From Plantago ovata (lineage: Eukaryota > Streptophyta > Magnoliopsida > Lamiales > Plantaginaceae), in the NCBI GenBank assembly GCA_028274465.1, contig CM051456.1, positions 42,654,870 through 42,718,869 of the forward strand: a DNA stretch of 64,000 bases, given 5' to 3'. Below the pieces are notes generated by a model. That model did not search any database and was not told where the DNA came from. It was given only the letters and a program-made list of their open reading frames with translations. Each line of letters starts with the position of its first letter. The first letter of the stretch is position 1. The position numbers and the translations under genes were made by a program. Positions 10,848-23,100 of this stretch are shown here, piece after piece.

Positions 10848-12920
10848 TGATAGTGTATATGTCCTATAGACAGTCCTTACTAAGGGCATAGTGCCCTTAT
10901 AGAGGGCATATATGTACTATTACACAAGTCAACGTAATATAATATATGTTTGTTGCTTTTACTATTGAGTATCGCTTTCATATTTATATTACACCAGGCA
11001 TGCAGCATGTCATATCTCTATTATTGTCTGTATTGATATTAAACATGTCACCTCGGATAGATGACCGATCACACAGATAGTGGGAGCTATGTGAGTTATC
11101 ATCTATCCCAAACTCTCCCTAGTCGAGGTTCATCTCGGATGTAGGGGTCTGAATGAACCAGACGAGACTAGTATGCGTGGAGGTTATACTTGTTGGAGCA
11201 AGTGTGAGCCGATCCCACGGCCACGGAACGGATTGTTGGACAATCGAGAAACGTTCCCATAACTGCGCATAGTTGTTCGAAGAAGGATTATCGAACAATG
11301 GAAGTACCCACCGGACACTCCCATCGATGTATACTCTACACCGAAGTGTCTATGGGAACCGGTAAGTTGTCCAAGTGATGCCAGTCGTCCTTTGTACTTA
11401 CAGGACTTTATCATCACATTTGTTGCGCCATATCCTTGGTGGACCCGTCGATGTCAGCTCTGAATAAGCAGTTGACCTAAGACACGATCCAGGATTATGG
11501 TTACATACAAATGGGGGTGATAAGTGATTCTGTGAAGGATTCATCTCTCAAGTGTAGCACAAGAGAGAACTGCTCATAGTCTGCATAGTTGTGTTGGTAA
11601 AGTCACTGGCCAGTGCAAATGATATATTATGATGGTCATAAGTATATCTTAACCAAGCAACTCCCTGAGACGCCCGTGGATGTATTATTGGGATAGACAC
11701 TTCATCGATCCTAGATGCATTCGAGCAAGTCAGATGAAGGGACGTTACCATCGTCGCGTTGAGCGCAACAGACTTCGCAACGAAAGGGTTAGCTTTGAGA
11801 TACCTCTCAAACGTCCTCATGTATTAATATTGCAAATGGAACCGTCTAGGAATTCCATGTTGCCTAGTCTAGGACTTGCTTAATACGATAAGGCCCTATG
11901 GGTCACACTATGTGGTGATTCATCCTATCAGAATATCCTTGAAGATGGAATCGCAATTAATTTGGAATTAATTGTGATTGATGGATTATAATTGATTTGG
12001 AATTAATTATAATATTTGGTGGCTCAATTAATGATTTGGAATTATTAATTGAATTGGCTGATTAATTGTATTTTATGTAAATACAATTAAAGATTATATT
12101 TTGGAAATATAATAGAGGTTTGATTTGAAAGGATATGTTAATTTAGAATTAACACATGCACATGGCAAAATCTACTTGGAGTTTGAATTGCCTTAGAACT
12201 ATAAGTGGGTCCCAAAATCGGGACCCACCTAGTGTCCCTGGGAGAGCGCGCGCGCACGTAGGCTGGATAGGGGAAAGAGTTCGACTCCTTCCTCTATTAG
12301 AAGTCCAAGGGATAAGTTAGATTTTCCTGATTGAGTTTTAATTTGATTGGGAATGAATCTAGACTTGATATTGGTTTCCTTGTCCGATAAGAATTAGATT
12401 CTTATTCCTTTACGAAGTCTAATTGCTTATGCTTTAGACTTCTATTGACTACTATATATAGTAGACTATTAGAGAGTTTTTGAGATACAGTTCAATAGAC
12501 TTTCACAGACATTCTACCCAGTTTTCTTAGAGAAAATAAAAACTCTCCCCTCCTCTATAGTCATCCGCGCGCGCCACCTCACCGGAGGAATTGCCGCCCC
12601 GTCTTCATGGTAACACAAAGAATATTCTAGCATTCTTCCGATAGGTTGTTCATCCGTGGATACCAAGGTTGAGGTTCTAGGAGCTGGAAATTAACTCTTA
12701 TTGTCTTGCAGATAATCAGAGTATTGCAGATATCTTCGACTTCGGCGAAGGAGAAAGATACACCGGATTATTACGAAGACTCGGAAGTTGCTTTGGAAGT
12801 AAGGTTAGTCTTCTAATTGACGTGTTTATATATATACGACATATGCATAATCATATGTTAAGAAATTTTTTGAAATTCCGCTGCGTACCCTCGGGGTAAC
12901 TCTGACAATATTTTCTTACA
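10848..12920 (+). repeat. Copia-1 5' LTR
   Basis: LTR of 2073 bp. A likely TATA box sits in the palindrome ctactatatatagtag near 12449-12464. An AT-rich stretch at about 11950-12130 holds several repeats of the type attaatttggaattaatt, and a gcgcgcgcgc run lies near 12246. Short ORFs inside are not conserved coding sequence. Confidence 0.93.
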
Positions 12921-13042
12921 GTGGTGCCAGGTTAATTGATTACCTATATACGTATATATATTGTATGATTTTGTAGATATGTGGATGCAATTGATTCTAT
13001 GATTAATTCGATTTTCAAAAGTTTTGTTTTTATATAAATTTA

Positions 13043-13157
<115 letters not shown>

Positions 13158-13412
13158 ACCGCCTGCGCGACGCAGGCGGCAGCCGGCCGCCTGCGTGCCG
13201 CAGGCGCCCCGCGCCTGCGGCACCGCAGGCGCCGTGCCCGTGGCACGGGGGCATGCGGATTCCTGCGGGACGCAGGCACCCGTGCCTGCGGACGCAGGAA
13301 TCCGCATGCCTGGGGCGCCGTGCGCCTGCACCCGCGGCGCCGGTGCTTACGTGCCGCGGGCGCCGGGCGCCCGGGCCGCAGGCACCGTGGGGACGGGACC
13401 TAGTCCCGTCCC
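13158..13412 (+). other. GC-rich hairpin island in Copia-1 leader
   Basis: About 255 bp of very GC-rich DNA in an AT-rich setting, built of inverted repeats. Examples: ccgcctgcg/cgcaggcgg at the left end; a hairpin at 13251-13309 whose arms gcatgcggattcctgcg (13251-13267) and cgcaggaatccgcatgc (13293-13309) pair perfectly over 17 bp around an inner 9-bp stem (cgcaggcac/gtgcctgcg, 13271-13279 and 13282-13290); and a 10-bp stem at 13390-13412 (gggacgggac/gtcccgtccc, loop cta). Function unknown. Confidence 0.85.
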
Positions 13413-13889
13413 ATGTTTTAATAAATATATATATATTTTTTCGGGTTGGACCCAAAATCGAATTTTGAAAGTTTTGAGGATTGAATTTTATATATTTGGA
13501 ATATAAATATAATTTAATTGTAATTGTTTTTAACTAGAGTGGTTAAATTTAATTAGTATAAAATTAAAGGGCTTATTCGTAATTTATCAATTTATTGTTT
13601 ATTGCAAATTAGTCCTTTTACTTTTGAATTTTAGATTTAACACCTCCAAGGTTTTAAAAATTACAATTAAGTCCTTCGAGTTTTTCGAAAATTGCTACTT
13701 GGTCAATAGAATTTTCGATTTTTCAATCTAGTCCAAATTTTTAATTATTTCATAGAGATTATAAGTATGGGATTATAATTTTCATAATGAAATTATGAAG
13801 TCATTTGTCATCCACATAAGCTACTACTTGTTTCATATGCTCGATATGCTATTGTTTGACAATGCATGTTTAAATACAAAGTATTTTAC

Positions 13890-14075
13890 TTTTCGTTCGA
13901 CCGCTATGCATGCGAGGGTAGGCGGCGCCCTCTTATATGTCGGACCGCATATTTATGTATGGGTAGGCGGCACCCATTATGTGCTTGACCGCGTTTAGAA
14001 CTAGAATGGATAGGCAGCATCCATTACGTGTAGACCGTTCATGCATGATGGGTAGGCGGCGTCCTTATTTATTTG
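13890..14075 (+). repeat. Four tandem stem-loops with conserved loop AGGCGGC
   Basis: Repeat unit of about 45 bp, each with gaccg and a hairpin with 7-nt loop aggcggc or aggcagc. Loops start at 13920, 13965, 14012 and 14054. Stems: gagggt/gccctc, atgggt/acccat, aatggat/atccatt, and a decayed atgggt/gtcctt. Stem bases differ between copies in compensating pairs while the loop stays constant, as expected for a conserved RNA structure. Confidence 0.8.
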
Positions 14076-14479
14076 TCTTACAGACTCGCAGTGATCGTCA
14101 GATTAGAGTAAGCCTGTGGTTATGACGTACTGCATATTGTATCTAGCGACCTCGATAGGTACAGTATGTAGGGCATCGGGTTAAATTAGATTTAACAACC
14201 AAGAGTTGCTTGACGCAATTGGATAGTCCTACCTGTCATATTATGCTATGCGACCAGCCCCCGTTTGAGTATAGCATAGTATGGATTTGGATCTTGGCCA
14301 CTACGGTAACTTGTTGGACATTACCCGTATGTTTGTTGTGGGGGCAAGCATATGTGAAACTAGTGGGAGCTAAATAGCTAAAGGACCTTGTTGTTTAGTT
14401 TTGACTGTGTATTTAGAAATAATATTTCAATAGTTGATTTATTATTTTCGTTCTATATTATTTCTCCTGGAAAACCGAA

Positions 14480-15240
14480 ATGGCGAGTATCTCACTCCGT
14501 GCTATCTTAGAGAAGCAAATTTTGACCGGACCAAACTTCCTAGATTGGATCAGGAATATATGTTTGGTGCTGAGGTACGAAAGGATTGAGTACGTCTTGG
14601 ACGAGGCTAATCCCGTGTGTCCCGAGAATCAGACTGCCGATCAAGTTGTTGATTTGGAATCAAGCCAACAAGGCAAGGTCTGATAAGCATCATGAGGATG
14701 CTAGATCCGCGCAGTGTATTATGCTGGCGGCAATGAGGAATGAGCTGCAGAGACAACATGATAGCATGTTGCCGTATGAGATGCTAAAGTATCTTGAGTC
14801 GCTCTTGGAGACGACAGGTAGAAGTGTTGAATTTGATTTTATCAAAGAGATACACAGATGCAAGCTCAATGAAGGTGGGAACATGTCTGAACATGTTCTC
14901 AAGATGAGAATAAGATCATGGTGATCTTTGTCCTTCAATCATTGTCGAGTTCGTATTCGTAGTTCATCGTTAACCACCATGAATGCGAAGGACGTAACAC
15001 TGCTCGAACTCCATAATCTGCTAACGACATATGATCAAACTCTTCCTAAGAAGGAAAAGTCGGGAGCCAAGGCTAACACTTCGAGTGATAAGCCTAAACG
15101 CCTGAACCAGAAAAGAAAGTTCAAGAGAAGCGGAACGATACGCACAGATTAATGTCTTTTCTGTAAGCAGAAAGGACATTGGAAGAAAGATTGCCCTAAG
15201 CTGAGGGCAGATCAAGCTGAGAATCCACCGGCTTCTAGCT
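14480..15240 (+). pseudogene. Copia-1 gag, decayed
   Basis: Starts MASISLRAILEKQILTGPNFLDWIRN, a typical plant Copia Gag N-terminus. It is interrupted at about 14681 by a TGA, continues in another frame to about 14922, then in a third frame from 14928 to a TAA at 15150. A CCHC zinc knuckle (CLFCKQKGHWKKDC, about 15154-15195) follows directly. The product would have been the capsid and nucleocapsid precursor; this copy cannot make it. Confidence 0.85.
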
Positions 15241-17633
15241 CAGGTATGTTTGTTATAGAAATGAACATGACTACTTTTGACTCCAATGGTTGGGTATTAA
15301 ATACAGCCTGTGGCTCGCACATTTGTAATAATGTGCAGGGGATAATTGAACACAAGCTAGTCAAGCAAGGTGAAATCGACTTGCATGTTGGGAACAACAA
15401 TCCAGTTGAAGCCAAACGCGTTGCACGCTGCAATATAGATTTACCATCAGGACAATGTTTGGAACTTGATAACGTTTATTTTGTTCCATCCATTGTCAGA
15501 AATATTATTTCCATTCCATTGTTGGACAATTTGGGTTTCTTAATAATACTTGTTATTTTTCGTTAAATGACCAGTATTATGGAAAAGCTCGCAAAGTGAA
15601 TGGTTTATATATTTTGCAAAGTAGTCTACCTTTATTTCGAATGCATAACAAACAACCGTCTTCAAGTAGGAAGAATAATCCATCTTATCTATGGCATTGT
15701 CGGCAAGGCCATATCAATGAAACACGGATTCAAAGACTAAGGAAGTTGGACTACTTAGAACCATTTGATTTTGCATCATATGGTACATGCGAATCATGTG
15801 TTAAGGGTAAGATGACGAACAAACCTTTTGTTGGACAAGGTGTTCGTGCCACTCGCTGCTTAGAGCTCATACATACAGATGTATGTGGACCTTTTAAAGT
15901 CCATGCGCGTGGGGGTTATCCTTACTTCTTTACCTTTACTGACGATTTCTCAAGGTATGGAATTCAATCGCAATGGACTCCTCCTGGAACACCACAGTTA
16001 AATGGTGTGTCTGAGAGGAGGAATCCAACCGTGTTAGACATGGTAAGATCAATGATTGGATTCTCGACTCTTCCAAAATATCTGTGGGGATATGCACTAC
16101 AAACTGCAATCTACATTCTGAACCGTGTACCATCTAAATCAATGGAGAAAACTCCTTATGAGTTATGGAAGGGAAAGAAGCCCTCACTTGGCTATCTTAG
16201 ACCTTGGGGCTGTCCTGCGATAGTCAAACTGATGCTCACTGATAAGTTAGATGCCAAGGGTGTCAAAGTATATTTCATAGGCTATCCTCGTTAGACGAGA
16301 GGCTATGAATTCTATCATGCTGAAGATCACTAGGTGATAGTATCTAGAAACGTTAAGTTTTTAGAAGCAGAATACCTCGAAGAAGAGAGGTTAGATGACA
16401 TGATAGAACTTGAAGAAATTCAAGACTTTGACACGCGCGAACATGAGGTCTCTAAATCTTCTGATTTGGACTCAAGTTCAGTGGGAGCTTTCGAAGCAGA
16501 CAAGGGTGTAGATATGACACTTGCTAGGCATGTCATAGTCAGTGGGAGTCCTGTGATTAGATCAACAGTTGAAACCACACCAATAGAACCCATTGTCAAC
16601 CAACCTGTGCAACAAGTTGCACAAGAGAAGCCTCCCGCAAGGGAACAGAGTCGCGCCCCGCGACCAGCTGCATCAGTACCCACTGATAATGTTCGTGTTA
16701 CACGAAGCCAGAAAAGAAAAGCACCAGAACAAGTCGAGCTCCGTAGGTCGAAGAGGATCCTAAAAGGACCTCAGAAGCAAAGCCTTATGATAGAAGACAA
16801 CAGTGAACTTGATGTCGGCTTATCAGATCGGGAAGATCCCGAGACCTACAAAGAGGCAATAATTGATATTGACTCAGACAAATGGCAAGAGGCCATGGAA
16901 TTAGAAATGGATTCAATGTACCAGAACCAAGTTTGGAACTTGGTAGACTTTCCCCAAGGGGTTAGACCTATTGGGTTCAAATGGGTCTTTAAACGAAAGA
17001 CGAATGCCGATGGCAAGGTACAAACGCACAAGGCTAGACTTGTGTCGAAAGGCTACACGCAAAGGTATGACATCGATTACGATGAAACCTTTTCACCGGT
17101 AGCAAAAATTAAAGTCCATTCGAATTCTACTTGCGATAGCTGCCTACTATGATTATGAGATCTGGCAGATGGATGTAAAGACTGCCTTTCTCAATGGCAA
17201 CTTTGAGGAAGAGGTCTATATGGTACAGCCGGAAGGTTTTATTAGTAAAACCAAGCCAACTGCTGTATGCCAATTACAGAGATCCATCTATGGGCTAAAG
17301 CAAGCGTTTAGGAGCTGGAATATCCGCTTTGATGAAGCTGTCAAATCGTTTGACTTCATCAGAAGCAAGGAAGATCCATGTGTCTACACTAGGCACAACA
17401 ACAAGGGAGTCATTTTCATGATCATCTATGCTGATGACATTTTGATCATGGGAAACAATGTCTCTATGCTAGAAGAGACTAAAGTTTGGTTATCAAGTAC
17501 CTTCTCAATGAAGGACTTGGGTGAAGCGAACTACATCCTAGGGATCAAGATCTATAGAGATGAATCCAAGAGGATGTTAGGATTGACACAGTCCACCTAC
17601 ATCGACAAAATACTAAAGCGTTATAAGATATAC
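15241..17633 (+). pseudogene. Copia-1 pol, N-terminal part: protease, integrase, RT
   Basis: Protease region at 15246-15566 with NTACGSHIC, where the catalytic Asp of the usual D-[ST]-G motif appears as Asn. The integrase follows (15596-16294): zinc-binding part ([24 protein letters not shown]) and core start (IHTDVCGPF). The middle of the core is deleted: TDDFSRYG joins directly to [19 protein letters not shown], so the second catalytic Asp is gone. A stop at 16292-16294 and another near 16331 precede the linker and RT (16334-17152: WQEAMELEMDSMYQNQVW, FKWVFKRKTNADG). After a frameshift near 17130-17165 the palm follows (MDVKTAFLNG, YADDILIMGN). Tekay-1 interrupts after KRYKI at 17633; the rest is at 28302. 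Confidence 0.9.
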
Positions 17634-20103
17634 TGTAACGGTATCGGTTTTGAAAACAAAATAATTTCTTGAAAAAGAAAATCCAAAATAATTTTAGTAG
17701 CAACGGTCGGCAATTAATGCCAAAATAATCTTTGACGCGCACAGCGCTAACAGAAACAAGTAAATATCCAACGATAAACTTAGAATTCAAATGAAATAAA
17801 ATCCCAAGACACCCCAGACCCTTCTCTCAGTCGCTGGCATCCTATTCGCGAACACCCTCAGCAGCATCTGGAAGGAAGGAATTTTGAAAACAAGAGAGTG
17901 TGAGATAAAAGATCTCAGTGAGGTTCTAAGTTAAAAACAGAAAGTAAACAGTTTTGAAATCAAAATCCTTTTCAGAAAAACAAACAAAGAGAACAGATCA
18001 CATAACAGAATAACAGAACAGATAAGTTGAAGACCGTTGGTGTAGCCCGCCTTATTGCTCCTACTCCCGGAATGCCCTTATAACTCCCTCCAGAGGGTGC
18101 ACAACTCCGAACAGAAACAGAAACCCCCGTGTACTTTGGGGAAACAGAACCTACGACCCTAATAGACCTCAGCGACTTCTGCCTCGCGCCTAAAAGGGAA
18201 TAGACTAGGCAATAATCAAGCAACCCCGATAGTCCTCTACTACCCAAGCCTACCTAATTACAACCTAATCGACCGGTCACACAGAAACAGAACAGATACA
18301 GAACAACAGATACAGATAATCAAACACCGAGAGGTGTTCCTGCAGAAAAGTCAGTCTAGAACAGAGTAGCAATAAACACAGAAAGTAAATAGTCATACTT
18401 AGGACTTAAATACTTTTACGCGGAAGCATACAGTAAAACAGTATAAGTAGTAGTAGGTACAAGTTGTCACATATCCTTCCAGTTTTTCGCAAATAAATAG
18501 GTTTAGGGGTGAACACTCACCTTAACTTGCGAGCAAAAGATCTCCAACGAGTAATGAGCTTACGGGTTATCGAACAACGGAGAACCTAAAAAGAAAGTAT
18601 TAATTACACTTTAGAAGTCGAACGGACGGAAGGAAAAAGGTTGAAAAAGAAGTGGTAAAGACGGGGTTCGAACTCGGGACCTCTAAGTTAGTCAAGCAAG
18701 AACCTAACCAACTAGGCTAGCAAGTCAAGTCATTATTAAATTACAAAAACAAAAACTAAGTTGAAACATTTTCAGAAATACTCTTTCGGTTTTCAGACTC
18801 TGGAAATTACCAAAATACCCTCAGTGGTAAATTGCAAAAAGATCCTTTTCAAAATCAGAAAGTACAAACAAAACCAGAAGTTTTCCAAACATACTTATCA
18901 GTGCTCACAGAATAAAATGGTTTACGAAAAAGTCCTCCATCAGTCAACTACTGTCAAAGGTAAATTGCAAAAAGGTCCTTTAGGTTTTCAGACTTCCCAA
19001 ATCAGTCCACAAAGTTCAAACTAATATCACTAAAGTCCAAAACAGTCCTTTTCGAGGTCAACAGAAAACTATGGTCAACATACGAGGTCAAAACACAAGT
19101 CCAACAACAGCAACAACATTCCAACAAAACCTAAGTCCCGGTTCTCAGTTCGAATCAAATAACAATATGGCCAGATTGAACAAGGGTAAAATGGTCCAGG
19201 GGTAAAAAGTCCAAAACAGAATTCCAATTTTGAATCGAAAGCAACAGTAAAGAAATAGAGATTTACCTTCGAACGGGGTTAGAGGGTTGAAACAATCTGC
19301 AATTCGAATCAATACCAAAAAGAAAAGAAATCAAAACGAGATTCAACCGAAACGCAATCGAGATTGAAATCCAAACCGGTCAAGGAAGGAATGTCTTACC
19401 GACTTGGATCAGAACAGAAAGAACCGGCAAGATCGAATCGGCGGCGTCGAGTGAACCGGCGCGGAGCAGCGAACGGATCGATCGATCGATCGGGTTCGAC
19501 AGACAGAGAGCGGCGGACAGAACAGGGGGCGCGGCGAACAGCGGATAAGAGAACGGAGCCGACGTGACGGATCGACGCGGCGGCAGATCAGCAAACGGCG
19601 CGGTGTACGGGCGAAACGGAACGGGCAGACGGATCGGCACGATCGAAAACGGCGCGGAGCGGATGAATCGTGACAGAACGGCGTGGCGGCGTGAGCGAAC
19701 GGTGCGGCGGATCGGAAGCACGCGGTCAGGCGGCGGAGGACGGACGGAGCAAGGCGACGGCGGCGATGACAGCGGCAGCAACAACTCTCTCTTTCTCTCT
19801 CCTTTTCTCTTTCTTTCTTTCTTTCTTCTCTAAATCGTTTTGACGGCAATGAATGAGAGATGGGAGGTAGCTGATTAGGGTTAGGGTTAAGTTACTAATG
19901 GGCCGGGACTGGGCTAAAGAATGGGCCAAAAGAGGTCAGAAAGGTCCTGTCTTCCAGCTTGATCCAAACGAAACGAAACGAACTAACTTACGTGAAATTA
20001 ATTAAATAATTATCGAATAATAATTTACTCTGATAATTAATTAATTAAATTAAATAATTAAATAATAACATAATAAATAAATAAATAAAGACGGGGTGTT
20101 ACA
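17634..20103 (-). repeat. Tekay-1 3' LTR
   Basis: LTR of 2470 bp with ends tgtaac...gttaca. It contains a tRNA-like segment, a GC-rich block at 19420-19760 with gatc repeats, and a (cttt)n run near 19800-19835. Compared with the 5' LTR it lacks about 42 bp near 17795 (a deletion between two gaaataa repeats) and about 12 bp near 19900. Confidence 0.94.
18653..18727 (-). other. tRNA-like sequence with A and B boxes (3' LTR copy)
   Basis: On the minus strand the sequence has tagcctagttgg (A-box type, 18708-18719), then 34-35 nt, then gttcgaacc (B-box type, 18664-18673); this is tRNA spacing. The T stem pairs poorly and I cannot assign an anticodon, so it is a tRNA relic or SINE-like module rather than a functional tRNA. 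It has the same orientation as the element, and an identical copy lies in the other LTR. Confidence 0.55.
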
Positions 20104-20121
20104 CTCTCCTCCCCTTAAAAG
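20104..20121 (-). other. Tekay-1 polypurine tract
   Basis: Minus-strand cttttaaggggaggagag directly before the 3' LTR. It overlaps the end of the polyprotein: the stop codon TAA (20115-20117) lies inside the tract. Confidence 0.88.
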
Positions 20122-23100
20122 AATTTGGTCCCCAAATTCGCACCTGAAAAGTTGAAGAGCTCGGGATCCTGCCGGCGCATGTCATCCTCGCTTTCCCAGG
20201 TGGCCTCCTCATACTGATGACTTCTCCACAAAACCTTTACTTGCTTGATTTGCCGATTACGGAGCTGTTGTACCTTCTGGTCTAGAATACGAACCGGTTG
20301 CTCCACATAAGACAAATCCTCCTCAATAGTCACTTCCTCGGGTTGAATCACGTGCGACGGGTCAGGGTAGTACTTCTTCAGTTGAGATACATGGAAGACA
20401 TTGTGAATCCCAGTAATGGTAGTGGGTAGTTGCAACCGATAAGCCACAATACCAACTCTCTCAATGATCTCGTATGGTCCTACATACCGAGGGTTCAGTT
20501 TAGCTTTACGACCCATACGAACAATTCCCTTTCTCGGAGATAGCTTGAGAAAGACAAAATCACCAACTTCACATTCCAAATCTCGCCTACGATTATCGGC
20601 GTAACTCTTTTGTCGACTTTGAGCAGTTCTCAATCGGTCTCGGATAAGCCTAACCTTTTCCAAGGTTTCTTGTATCATCTCATTGAGGGTCCTCTCTCCA
20701 GCTACCGGTGTAGAAATTCGGTCCTCCAAATCCCAATACAGCGGTGATCTACATTTCCGACCATACAGTGCTTCAAACGGTGCCATACCAATCGATGCTT
20801 GATAACTATTATTATAAGCATACTCAACCAATGGCAAATGATGTGCCCAGCTTCCTTGGTGATCCAGCACACACAATCTCAGAAGATCTTCTAGAGTTTG
20901 AATGGTCCTTACGGATTGACCATCCGTCTGCGGTTGTGCTGCGGTACTAAAATTCAACTTAGTACCCAAGCCTTCGTGTACTTGCTTCCAAAATCTCGAG
21001 ACAAACTTCGGATCTCTATCAGATACAATGCTCATCGGAGTGCCATGAAGCCTAATTATCTCATTGCGATAAACCTCGGCTAACTTCTCAGACGTTTAGG
21101 TGGTTTTTACAGGCAGAAAGTGTGCCGATTTTGTCAACCTATCGACAACAACCCAAACACTATCAAAACAACCCCTAGCTACCGGTAGACCAGTCACAAA
21201 ATCCATAGTGATCATCTCCCATTTCCACTGTGGAATCTCGAGTGGTTGTAGTAAACCTCCCGGTTTCTGGTGCTCAGCCTTCACTTGCTGGCAGACCAAA
21301 CAACTTTGCACAAACTGTGCAACATCTCGCTTCATATGGGTCCACCAGTAAACTTTCTTCAAATCCTCATACATCATGTTTCCTCCAGGATGCATCGAAT
21401 ACTTAGATTTATGAGCTTCATCTAAGATTAGACGTCTAAGCTCTTCATCAGAAGGCACACACAATCTACCTTGAAACCATAGGGCTCCATTCTCATCAAT
21501 AGAGAATTTCGCATTGCGAGGTTCGGTAATTGTTGCCTTGATATCTTGAAGTTCTTCATCATGCTCCTGAACCTCAAGAATTTTACCTGCCAGCTCATAC
21601 CTCAAAGTGATATTGGCGAACATACAAGACAATTTGGATACTTCGATATTTGACACGTGTACCCTACGACTTAAGGCATCAGCGACCACATTGGCCTTAC
21701 CAGGATGATATCGGATGGTACAAGTGTAATCGCCCAGAAATTCCATCCATCGCCGTTGTCTCATGTTCAACTCCTTTTGCGTGAACACATACTTCAAGCT
21801 CTTATGATCAGTGAGGATGGTAAACTCCGGACCATTAAGGTAGTGTCTCCACTTTCCCAAAGCAAAGACTATAGCAGCTAGCTCAAGATCATGGGTTGGG
21901 TAATTCCTTTCATAAGGCTTCAACTTTCTCGAAGCATACGCGATCACCTTTTCCCGTTGCATCAGTACACAACCCAAACCTTCCTTTGAAGCATCAGTGT
22001 AGACTACAAAGTCATTGGTCCCCTCGGGAAGAGCTAGTATAGGGGCAGTGGTCAGTCTCTTCTTCAGCTCTTCGAAGCTTTCCTCACACTTGTCACTCCA
22101 TACGAACTTGGGATTTTTCCCTGTTAAAGAGGACCGGGGTCCAGCTATCTTCGAATAATCCTTCACAAAACGGCGATAGTAACCAGCCAAACCGAGAAAA
22201 CTCCTCACCTCAGTGACAGATTCAGGTCTCTTCCAATTGACTATCGATTCAATCTTCGATGGGTCGAACTCCAAACCTTCTCCAGAGATAATGTGCCCAA
22301 GAAAAGCTACCTTATCTAGCCAAAATTCACACTTGCTGAATTTGGCATACAACTTGTTGTTCTGGAGAGTTTCCAAGACAATTCGAAGATGTTTCTCATG
22401 ATCCTCTTCGGATTTCGAGTAAACGAGAATGTCATCGATGAAAACAACAACAAACTGGTCCAAATACGGCTGAAAAACTCGGTGCATCAAATCCATGAAC
22501 ACAGCTGGGGCATTCGTAAGGCCAAACGACATCACCACAAACTCATAATGACCATACCTCGAGTTCAGAGCAGTCTTAGGTATGTCCTCTTCCCTTACCC
22601 TGACTTGATAATAGCCTTGTCGCAGATCAAGCTTTGAGTAAACCTTCGAACCTTCCAATTGATCAAAGAGTTCCTCAATACGGGGTAGGGGGTACTTGTT
22701 CTTGATAGTGACTTGGTTCAGGCCTTGATAGTCGATGCACATCCTCATACTACCATCCTTCTTCTTTACGAACAGAACCGGTGATCCCCAAGGCGAAGAA
22801 CTAGGTCTCACAAAACCGTTATCCACCAGATCTTGCAGTTGAGTCTTAAGCTCCGCAGGTGCCATCCTATAAGGTGACTTCGAAATGGGTGCAGTGCCAG
22901 GTACCAGATCAATACTAAACTCCACTTCTCGTTCAGGGGGTACGGAATCCAGCTTCTCAGGGAAAACACCCTTGAACTCCTTAACCACCCTAACTTCCTT
23001 GATCTTTGGCTGATCTTTGGGTTTATTGATCAGATACGCCAAAAAGCAGGTAGTACCCTTCACGTACAGCCTTATAGCTTCCATAGCAGACAGCAGAAAC

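Noticed and set aside
11184-11883. Small ORFs in the Copia-1 LTRs (also 29792-30127)
   Set aside because: Located in LTR sequence before the element genes; they exist in both LTRs only because the LTRs are copies.
18653-18727. Functional tRNA gene in the Tekay-1 LTR
   Set aside because: A and B boxes are good but the T stem and acceptor stem do not pair properly and no anticodon arm could be assigned; recorded only as tRNA-like.
19364-19849. Arg-rich ORFs in the GC-rich part of the Tekay-1 LTRs (also 27519-28019)
   Set aside because: Several overlapping frames on both strands with skewed composition inside an LTR; not maintained between the two LTRs.
19873-19890. Telomere-like ttagggttaggg in Tekay-1 LTRs (also near 28055)
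   Set aside because: Only two units, not the plant TTTAGGG form, and present as part of both LTRs.
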